Source of the DNA: Verrucomicrobiota bacterium
Lineage (GTDB): Bacteria > Verrucomicrobiota > Verrucomicrobiia > Opitutales > UBA953
Length of the DNA: 5,626 nt
Reading direction: 5' to 3'
Assembly: GCA_009917805.1 (NCBI GenBank)
Contig: RGES01000092.1
Span: 1 to 5,626 of the forward strand
Each line of letters begins with the position of its first letter. Positions within the stretch are counted from its first letter, which is position 1. The notes beneath the pieces are model-generated. The model had not been told where the DNA came from and searched no databases. It saw nothing but the letters and a program-made list of their open reading frames with translations. Below, in pieces: positions 1 to 4,378 of the stretch. The position numbers were made by a program, and so were the translations under genes.

Positions 1-84
1 ATGGCAGGCGGCCACGGCGTCCATGGCGAGGCCGCGGGCTTCGGTGGCGGCGCGGGAAAGGTCGGCGGAATTATTGAGCGACAT
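1..84 (-). CDS. tkt: Probable transketolase, N-terminal fragment (runs off left edge)
   Basis: Only the first 28 codons are present, read from the ATG at 84-82 down to the window edge: MSLNNSADLSRAATEARG followed by LAMDAVAACH. The segment ARGLAMDAVAACH matches the opening helix of bacterial transketolases, where it precedes the SGHxGxPxG thiamine-diphosphate-site motif; that motif would lie just outside the window. Transketolase is a cytosolic enzyme that moves two-carbon units between sugar phosphates in the non-oxidative pentose phosphate pathway. The gene is divergent from hisI across a 76-base gap. No Shine-Dalgarno is visible upstream of the ATG. The identification rests on a short stretch. 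Another thiamine-dependent enzyme such as a DXS-like protein is possible but fits less well. Confidence 0.6.
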   Translation of the reverse strand, partial: MSLNNSADLSRAATEARGLAMDAVAACH

Positions 85-112
85 AGGCCTAATGCGTAAG
101 GGATAAACAGGC

Positions 113-146
113 GGGGTTTCCAGCCTTGAATGAGCCTGCAAACCCC
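113..146. repeat. Inverted repeat GGGGTTT / AAACCCC between tkt and hisI
   Basis: GGGGTTT (113-119) is a perfect reverse complement of AAACCCC (140-146), separated by 20 bases. It lies in the 76-base divergent gap, ending 14 bases before the hisI ATG. It could be an operator or a leader hairpin for hisI. Its weak stem for such a long loop, and the absence of a following U-run, argue against a terminator. I see no convincing sigma70 promoter on either strand of this gap. The role is unassigned. Confidence 0.3.
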
Positions 147-160
147 TTCAAAACGGACAC

Positions 161-568
161 ATGTCCGACAAAGAACTGGAAGAAGGCCTGGCGCTCCGAC
201 TCGACTTCGGAAAATTGCGGAAAATCGCTTCCGGACAGGCCGATGTCATCCCGGCCGTCGCCCAGGACGCCCAGACGGGCGAGGTGCTCATCCTCGGCTA
301 TGTCAACGAGCTGGCCCTGCAGACCGCCTTGCGCGAGAAGAAGGCCACGTTCTGGAGCACTTCCCGTAACGAACTTTGGATCAAGGGCCTGACCTCCGGC
401 GATTTCCTCGAGCTCCTCGAGGTGCGCGTCAACTGCGAGCAGAACTCGATCCTCTACAAGGTCCGTCCCGCCGGTCAGGGCGCCTGCCACACGAAGGAGA
501 ACGGCAAGGCCCGCTCGGGTTGCTACTACCGTCGCCTCAAGGCCGACGGCACGCTGGAGAAGGCCTGA
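161..568 (+). CDS. hisI: Phosphoribosyl-AMP cyclohydrolase (HisI), divergent metal site
   Basis: A 135-residue stand-alone HisI with no fused HisE domain. The enzyme opens the adenine ring of phosphoribosyl-AMP to give ProFAR, step three of histidine biosynthesis, in the cytosol. Family landmarks in order are QDAQTGEVLILGYVN (residues 35-49), FWSTSRNELWIKGLTSGDFL (64-83), NCEQNS (91-96) and ACHT (108-111) with a last cysteine at 121. The three zinc-ligand cysteines are present as C92, C109 and C121. The canonical DCDxD, whose aspartates bind magnesium, is N91-C92-E93-Q94-N95 here. The loop between the last two cysteines is about five residues longer than the common CHxGxxSC. The ATG at 161 is the first in-frame start after a stop at 131-133 and has no strong Shine-Dalgarno. 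The gene sits alone, without other his genes, and ends 2 bases from a convergent gene. I am confident of the family; the altered motif could mark a subfamily or altered metal use. Confidence 0.92.
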   Translation: MSDKELEEGLALRLDFGKLRKIASGQADVIPAVAQDAQTGEVLILGYVNELALQTALREKKATFWSTSRNELWIKGLTSGDFLELLEVRVNCEQNSILYKVRPAGQGACHTKENGKARSGCYYRRLKADGTLEKA

Positions 569-570
569 CG

Positions 571-1299
571 TCAGCGTCGCCGGAGTCCCTGCAGGACGAG
601 GTCCGTCTCGATGTCGAAGCGGACCACCAGCAGCTTCGTCCGGCGGGTGATGCGATCGGTGCCCGGTCGCGCGGCGAATCCCAACGCGTCGTAGTCGCCT
701 TGCTTCTCGGTCAGGCGATGCAGCGCGGCTTCCGCTTCTTCGCCGGTGCGATAGGCGAAGGCGATCGTCGCGACGAGGAAGGCGCCGTCGTCGCTTTCGC
801 CGACCGCGATCGTGGCGGTCTCGGCCTGGGCGCCGGCTTCGACGAGCGCGCGGCCCAGCCAGCGGCGGCGGGCGGCGGTCTCCAGCAGGCCTTGCGCGGG
901 CGCGGCGTGCACGAGCAGGTAGCCGTGCGGGACGCCGCGCAGCTGCACGCGGGCGAGGCCGGGGATGGCTTTGCCGCCTTCGGGAACCTCCGGCGTGTCG
1001 AGCCCGAGCCGGGGTGCTTCTCCCGGCACGAAGCCGACGGTCGCGCGCCCGGCTGACTTCAGCGCAGGGCTCGCGAGCTGCGCCCGGAGGTCGGCGCGCG
1101 GTTCGGGCGCGGTGAGTTCGGCCAATGCGTGGAGGACCGCGTCCGCGGCGCGGCGGCCGGTCAGTTCGGCGGGGACGATCAACGCGACCTCGCGGCTACG
1201 CGGGTCGACGCGGAGGCGGAGGTCCGCCGGGTCGAGCCAGAGCCAGGCCAGTCCGCTCGCCGTCGCGAGGCAGACGAGCAGCAGCCACGGGCGTCGCAT
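571..1299 (-). CDS. Uncharacterised membrane-anchored or exported protein
   Basis: A 242-residue protein that I do not recognise. The N-terminus MRRPWLLLVCLATASGLAWLW has arginines followed by a hydrophobic stretch at about residues 5-21, so it is either a signal anchor or an uncleaved signal peptide. The cysteine at position 10 is not in a convincing lipobox. The rest is predicted to be extracytoplasmic, Ala/Leu/Arg-rich and without further membrane segments. It contains a segment ending in HGYLLVHAAPAQGLLETA and, near the C-terminus, alternating hydrophobic stretches (FLVATIAFAYRTG, KLLVVRFDIETDLVL) typical of beta strands. It is the second gene of a pair: its ATG lies 6 bases after the TAA of the exported protein gene upstream, with AAAGG close before the start as a weak ribosome site. 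Co-transcription is very likely. It ends 2 bases from hisI, with no terminator visible. Function unknown. Confidence 0.75.
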   Translation of the reverse strand: MRRPWLLLVCLATASGLAWLWLDPADLRLRVDPRSREVALIVPAELTGRRAADAVLHALAELTAPEPRADLRAQLASPALKSAGRATVGFVPGEAPRLGLDTPEVPEGGKAIPGLARVQLRGVPHGYLLVHAAPAQGLLETAARRRWLGRALVEAGAQAETATIAVGESDDGAFLVATIAFAYRTGEEAEAALHRLTEKQGDYDALGFAARPGTDRITRRTKLLVVRFDIETDLVLQGLRRR

Positions 1300-1305
1300 C
1301 GGCCT

Positions 1306-2310
1306 TTATTTGGCGGCCGGCGCGGCGGGTCCCTTCTGGGACTTCTCGACCACCTTCGCGATCGCCCGCACGGCCTTGTCCGCCGGGAAGTCGAGGTCGA
1401 GGGTCACCTGCTTGCCGTCGCCGCCGATGCGGATCTTCTGCACGAGTTCGGAAAGCAGGGCCTGGTCTTCCTTCTGGCTGGGGGTCTTGCCGTCGTCATC
1501 CGACAGTCCGATCATCGCGAAAGCCTGCAGGCCCTTGAGCTGCTTGCGCATCGCCGAAGCCTTCTCGGCGGACACGAAGCCGGCGGCGGTCGCGAGCTGG
1601 AGGTCGGTGGCGCTTTCGCCGAGCACGAGGGAGAGGTCTTCGGCGCCGGCATCCTCCTTCGTGTTCTTCATCTTCGTCGCGTCGGCGTACAGGTAGAACC
1701 AGCCTTGCTGGGCCGCGGCGAAACGGGTCGCCACCGCGGCGGGGAAGCGCGCGGATTTCTCGCCGCGGTCCGCCGCGTCGAGCGCGAGGTCGAGGCATTC
1801 GCCGGAGGCGATGACGACGAGCTTTTCGGAGTGCGCGACGACGTAGGCGCCTTGGGCGTTGTCCTTGGGCTTCTCGCCCGAAAGTTTCTCGATGAAGGCG
1901 CTCGCTTCCCAGGCCTGATGCTTGCCGACGGTCTTCGCGGGCACGCCGTGGCTCTGGCCGAACGCGTTGATCCGCGCGGGCAGGAACTTGCCGCGGATCA
2001 GGACGACGCCCGCCGCGTTCTTCTCGGCGACCTTGCCGTCGGGCCCGGGATAGATGCCGACGACGAGGCCATGCAGGTCTTGCTTGGAGTCGATGCCCAG
2101 CTGTTCGTTGAGCTTGCGCGAGGCTTCGAGGTCCTGCGCCTTCAGGCTCGAGAGCGTCTCGAGGGCCTGGCCGACCTTGGAGGCGCGGAGGGTCGCGATG
2201 TCGACGCCGACGATCGCCACCGCGCCGGCGGGGAGGCCGTCCGTGTTCAGCGCGGCCTGGGCCGAGCCGAAGGAGAGGAAGGTGAGGAGGGCGGCGAGGA
2301 GGAGACGCAT
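1306..2310 (-). CDS. Uncharacterised exported protein with signal peptide
   Basis: A 334-residue protein with a clear Sec signal peptide, MRLLLAALLTFLSFGSAQA, with predicted cleavage after A19 (AQA|AL). The mature part opens with LNTDGLPAGAVAIVGVDIATLR and alternates beta-like segments (GAYVVAHSEKLVVIAS, GWFYLYADATKM) with charged helices. It ends in a Lys/Pro/Ala tail (KGPAAPAAK). This layout, with a 'V.GVD...LR.S..GQAL' opening and repeated alpha/beta units, resembles poorly characterised periplasmic proteins of Verrucomicrobiota and Planctomycetota, but I cannot name a domain. No catalytic motif, metal site or C-terminal membrane segment is seen. It is first in a two-gene operon with the membrane-anchored protein immediately downstream. 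No Shine-Dalgarno precedes the ATG, and a candidate promoter lies so close that the mRNA could be nearly leaderless. Function unknown; export is well supported. Confidence 0.8.
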   Translation of the reverse strand: MRLLLAALLTFLSFGSAQAALNTDGLPAGAVAIVGVDIATLRASKVGQALETLSSLKAQDLEASRKLNEQLGIDSKQDLHGLVVGIYPGPDGKVAEKNAAGVVLIRGKFLPARINAFGQSHGVPAKTVGKHQAWEASAFIEKLSGEKPKDNAQGAYVVAHSEKLVVIASGECLDLALDAADRGEKSARFPAAVATRFAAAQQGWFYLYADATKMKNTKEDAGAEDLSLVLGESATDLQLATAAGFVSAEKASAMRKQLKGLQAFAMIGLSDDDGKTPSQKEDQALLSELVQKIRIGGDGKQVTLDLDFPADKAVRAIAKVVEKSQKGPAAPAAK

Positions 2311-2321
2311 GACGGTCGGGG

Positions 2322-2349
2322 ATTAAGCCCGCGGGTCGGAAGGGGACAA
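2322..2349 (-). promoter_or_regulatory. Candidate sigma70-type promoter for the exported-protein operon
   Basis: On the minus strand, TTGTCC (2349-2344) and CTTAAT (2327-2322) are 16 bases apart, each matching four of six consensus positions. The -10 ends 11 bases before the ATG at 2310, which would give a very short leader and fits the lack of a Shine-Dalgarno. Such matches arise by chance, so this is a weak call. Confidence 0.27.
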
Positions 2350-2403
2350 GCGGATAGCCGTTTTCCCTTGGCCCTGGCCGGGTATTCCGACCCATGCGGG
2401 CAC

Positions 2404-2430
2404 AAAAAAGGGCGCCGAAAGGCGCCCTTG
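2404..2430 (-). terminator. Rho-independent terminator of the RNA-binding protein gene
   Basis: Read on the minus strand, a 9-bp stem AAGGGCGCC / GGCGCCCTT closes a TTTC loop and runs into an unbroken T tract (stem 2408-2416 with 2421-2429; T tract at 2409-2404). It begins 22 bases after the TAA of the RRM gene. A GC-rich stem with a U-run is a textbook intrinsic terminator. On the plus strand the stem is followed only by TTGG, so it is directional for the minus-strand gene. Confidence 0.92.
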
Positions 2431-2451
2431 GTAGGAGGTGTAATCCGAGGA

Positions 2452-2904
2452 TTAGTAGCCGCCGCGGTCGCCGCCGCCGAAGCCGCCGGAGCGACGTTCG
2501 CCGCCGCCGAAGCCGCCACGAGAGCCACCGCCGAAGCCGCCACGAGAGCCGCCGCCGAAGCCGCCGCGATCGCCGCCGCCGAAGCCGCCGGAGCGACGTT
2601 CGCCGCCGCCGAAGCCGCCGGAACGAGGACGGTCACCGCCGAAGGACGGGCGCTCTTCGCGAGGACGAGCGACGTTGACCTTCAGGGGGCGACCCATGAA
2701 GTCGATGTTTTCGGTCTTAGCGATCGCATCCTGAGCGGCCTGAGCGGTCGCCATGGTCACGAAGGCGAAGCCACGAGGACGACCCGTGAACTTGTCCATC
2801 ATGACTTCCACGGAGACCACTTCGCCAGCCTGGGAGAAGTGAGCGCGGATGTCGGATTCGGTTGCGGCCCAGGGCAGGTTGCCCACGAACAGTTTGTTTT
2901 CCAT
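2452..2904 (-). CDS. Glycine-rich RRM RNA-binding protein
   Basis: A 150-residue protein with one RNA-recognition motif and an RGG-like tail. RNP2 is LFVGNL (residues 5-10) and RNP1 is RGFAFVTM (44-51), with aromatic residues at F6, F47 and F49 placed to stack on RNA bases. The RRM spans about residues 3-80. Residues 87-150 are almost entirely Gly, Phe, Arg, Ser, Asp and Glu in repeated GGFGGG(E/D/S)R units ending GGY. The architecture matches the small Rbp-type proteins of cyanobacteria and many other bacteria, often cold-induced; a role in RNA chaperoning here is inference. The reading frame stays open upstream to 2988. I chose the ATG at 2904 because MENKLFVGNLPW is the usual start of this family and the upstream 28 codons look like leader. 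The gene is monocistronic, with a long 5' leader holding a hairpin and an intrinsic terminator behind it. Its tail-coding DNA carries long direct repeats. Confidence 0.93.
   Translation of the reverse strand: MENKLFVGNLPWAATESDIRAHFSQAGEVVSVEVMMDKFTGRPRGFAFVTMATAQAAQDAIAKTENIDFMGRPLKVNVARPREERPSFGGDRPRSGGFGGGERRSGGFGGGDRGGFGGGSRGGFGGGSRGGFGGGERRSGGFGGGDRGGY
2468..2619 (-). repeat. Direct repeats encoding the glycine-rich tail
   Basis: A 50-base block at 2468-2517 recurs without mismatch at 2570-2619, an offset of 102 bases or 34 codons, so the reading frame is kept. Between them an 18-base unit (GAAGCCGCCACGAGAGCC) occurs at 2509-2526 and 2533-2550, an offset of 24 bases or 8 codons. The repeats encode residues 96-113 and 130-147 of the RRM protein. 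Perfect identity at synonymous sites suggests recent duplication or ongoing slippage rather than protein selection alone. Confidence 0.85.
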
Positions 2905-3009
2905 ATCTTTTGTTTTGCTTGGTTTACTTACGCCGCATTGCCCGTTTCCGACCTTCGGATTTCGATTTGCCGTCTTAACGACCGTCAACTCACCGGATTA
3001 CTGCGGGGC

Positions 3010-3041
3010 TTGTCTCTTACTTTGGTTATTTTCCGAGACAA
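3010..3041 (-). promoter_or_regulatory. Hairpin in the 5' leader of the RNA-binding protein gene
   Basis: TTGTCTC (3010-3016) and GAGACAA (3035-3041) form a perfect 7-bp stem with an 18-base A/T-rich loop. If transcription starts from the nearby TATAAG -10, this hairpin lies within a few bases of the mRNA 5' end, roughly 110 bases before the start codon. A 5'-end stem can protect an mRNA from decay, and long structured leaders are known for cold-regulated RNA-binding and cold-shock genes. The link here is inference. Confidence 0.4.
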
Positions 3042-3081
3042 ACCTGACCGCTTATAAGGCAGTTAAGCACAGCTTCGGCAA
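3030..3081. promoter_or_regulatory. Candidate symmetric divergent promoter
   Basis: The palindrome CTTATAAG (3051-3058) presents TATAAG, five of six matches to the -10 consensus, on both strands. On the minus strand TTGCCG (3081-3076) is a possible -35 with a long 19-base spacer, serving the RNA-binding protein gene. On the plus strand TTTCCG (3030-3035) with a 17-base spacer is a weaker -35, serving the dehydratase/glycosylase operon. Expected start sites are near 3044 (minus) and 3065 (plus), giving leaders of about 140 and 88 bases. It lies in the only long, AT-richer gap of the window, between divergent genes. Confidence 0.42.
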
Positions 3082-3137
3082 GTTTATTCACAATAGGGGT
3101 CTTCTCTCAGCCCTGCGTTGACTCCGATAGTAGGCCG

Positions 3138-3144
3138 AAAGAGG
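3138..3144 (+). promoter_or_regulatory. Shine-Dalgarno of the carbinolamine dehydratase gene
   Basis: AAAGAGG ends 8 bases before the ATG at 3153. It is the clearest ribosome-binding site in the window, where most genes lack one. It supports the chosen start and would also load ribosomes for the coupled downstream gene. Confidence 0.65.
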
Positions 3145-3152
3145 CTGTTTTC

Positions 3153-3443
3153 ATGAGCGTCGCTTTGACCCCCAGCCAGATCCAGGAGGCCTTGCAGGGT
3201 CTGGACGGGTGGGAGATAAGTGACTCTAAGTTGTTGAAGGCGTATAAGTTAAAGGATTTCAAGGCTGCCTTGGCCTTCATCAATGCGGTCGGCGCCGTCG
3301 CGGAGCGCCTCGATCATCATCCGGACATCCATAATAGTTGGAATCGGGTCACCCTTCGGCTTTGTACGCATGACGCCGGCGGTCAGATCACGGAGAAAGA
3401 TTTGACCCTCGCCCGCGCCATCCAATCCATCTCCCTCCCGTGA
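3153..3443 (+). CDS. Pterin-4a-carbinolamine dehydratase (PCD/DCoH family)
   Basis: A 96-residue protein, normal length for the family. It dehydrates 4a-hydroxytetrahydrobiopterin (or other 4a-hydroxytetrahydropterins), regenerating the cofactor used by aromatic amino-acid hydroxylases. It also works in molybdopterin-related or other pterin metabolism in some organisms. Visible landmarks are the N-terminal helix with LDGWEI (residues 17-22), the signature AERLDHHPDIHNSWNRVTL (50-68) with active-site H55, H56 and P57, and LCTHDAGGQITEKDLTLA (70-87) with the third active-site histidine H73. All three catalytic histidines are present. The ATG is supported by AAAGAGG 8 bases upstream. Codon use is more relaxed than in neighbours, with ATA, TTA, AGT and TCT codons. 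No hydroxylase gene is nearby, so the physiological substrate is open. Its stop overlaps the GTG start of the next gene. Symbols such as phhB are used for homologues but not assigned here. Confidence 0.95.
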   Translation: MSVALTPSQIQEALQGLDGWEISDSKLLKAYKLKDFKAALAFINAVGAVAERLDHHPDIHNSWNRVTLRLCTHDAGGQITEKDLTLARAIQSISLP

Positions 3444-4375
3444 TCGACGACCCCGCAGAGGCTTTGGACATCCTCCTGGAGGAGCTCAAGCGCCGGAAGG
3501 CGGCCGGGCTCCGTCGCATCAGTATTTCGGATGAGTCATTGGCAACCTTGAAGGCTCTCGCCGGCGCGGCGCCGTCGGCCCCCGCGGCCGCCTCGGCTCC
3601 CGTTTCGCCGGCTGCGTCCGCCGCCCGTCCGTCCGCCCCGGTCGCGGCGGCCCGTCCGGCGGCCCGTCCGGCGGCTGCCTCGGTCGCGCCCAAGCCGTCC
3701 GTCGTCACGACGACCCCGGTCATCGCCGACGCCCCGATCTTCACGCTGCCGGCCGGGACCAAGGCCGAACGCATGGAGGCGCTGCGTCAGCGCGTCGACG
3801 CCTGCGTCGAGACGAAGAAGCATCTGACCGGCGCGCAACGCGCCTTGCTCGGCCATGGTTCGCTGGACGCCAAGGTCGTGTTCGTCGGCGAAGCGCCGTC
3901 GCTCGAAGAAGTGGAGGCCGGCAAGGCCTTCGCGGGCGCCTCGGGCGAACTGCTCCAGAAGATCCTCGGCGCCGCCGCGATCAGCCCCGCGGACTATTAT
4001 CTCGCGCCCGTCATGGTCTGGCGCCCCGAGCCGCCGACCCAATACGGCAAGCGTCCGCCCACCGCGCGCGAGCTCGCGTTCAACCTTCCTTACCTCCGAG
4101 CGCAGATCGACGTCGTCGCCCCGCGCATCGTGGTCGCGCTCGGCGCCCAGGCGTTCGAGGCGCTGCACGGCCGCACGCCGAGCATCACGCAGGCCCGCGG
4201 CCAGTGGTTCGACCTCTCCGGCGTGCCGCTGATGCCGACGTACCATCCGAACTACCTGCTGCATAACCCGAGCGCGTCCGCCAAGCGGGCCGTCTGGGAG
4301 GACTTCCTGCTGGTGATGGAGAAGCTCGGCCTGCCGATCAGCGAGAAGCAGCGCGGCTACTTCGCGACGAACTGA
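3440..4375 (+). CDS. Uracil-DNA glycosylase superfamily protein (family-4-like), lacking Fe-S cysteines
   Basis: A 311-residue protein. Family-4 enzymes cut uracil from DNA in base-excision repair. Residues 1-41 form a charged helical segment, about 42-105 an Ala/Pro/Arg linker (with a 12-base tandem repeat at 3646-3669), and about 120-300 the glycosylase fold. Motif 1, VVFVGEAPSLEEVEAGKAF (146-164), keeps E151, E157 and the stacking F164. Also kept are IVVALG (230-235), ITQARGQW (249-256) and the HPNYLLHNP motif (269-277) with H269. Lost are three of the four [4Fe-4S] ligands: of the canonical CxxC, KCRPP and last Cys only C122 remains, with T125, W194 and N215 at the others. It is the sole cysteine in the protein. 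The Asn of YIxNxxKCRPP is Pro190. The GTG start overlaps the previous stop (GTGA) and has no Shine-Dalgarno, so it probably depends on coupling. Family placement is firm; uracil-excising activity is not certain. Confidence 0.85.
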   Translation: MIDDPAEALDILLEELKRRKAAGLRRISISDESLATLKALAGAAPSAPAAASAPVSPAASAARPSAPVAAARPAARPAAASVAPKPSVVTTTPVIADAPIFTLPAGTKAERMEALRQRVDACVETKKHLTGAQRALLGHGSLDAKVVFVGEAPSLEEVEAGKAFAGASGELLQKILGAAAISPADYYLAPVMVWRPEPPTQYGKRPPTARELAFNLPYLRAQIDVVAPRIVVALGAQAFEALHGRTPSITQARGQWFDLSGVPLMPTYHPNYLLHNPSASAKRAVWEDFLLVMEKLGLPISEKQRGYFATN

Positions 4376-4378
4376 GGC

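Noticed and set aside
565..574. The palindrome CTGACGTCAG as a protein-binding site
   Set aside because: Opposed TGA stops automatically create TGA...TCA, so most of the symmetry is forced by the two stop codons.
2441..2454. TAATCC GA GGATTA inverted repeat overlapping the RRM gene stop codon, as a second terminator
   Set aside because: The loop would be only two to four bases and the stem is AT-rich with no T tract. The strong terminator just downstream explains termination.
2468..2640. Repeats at the 3' end of the RRM gene as a CRISPR array
   Set aside because: The repeats are in-frame codons for a glycine/arginine-rich tail, with no unique spacers of regular length and no cas genes.
2905..2988. 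A 28-codon N-terminal extension of the RRM protein from an upstream start at 2988
   Set aside because: The extension has no family resemblance and lies in the AT-richer leader. MENKLFVGNLPW at 2904 is the standard start of this family.
1129..3057. A 642-codon open frame on the plus strand antisense to three minus-strand genes
   Set aside because: It is a shadow of GC-rich coding DNA. The opposite strand carries a signal peptide, an RRM and a terminator in their proper places, and the antisense translation has no recognisable domain and runs through the terminator and the leader.
3536..4264. A 242-codon minus-strand open frame within the glycosylase gene
   Set aside because: Its translation is an Arg/Gly-rich low-complexity shadow, while the plus frame shows clear glycosylase motifs.
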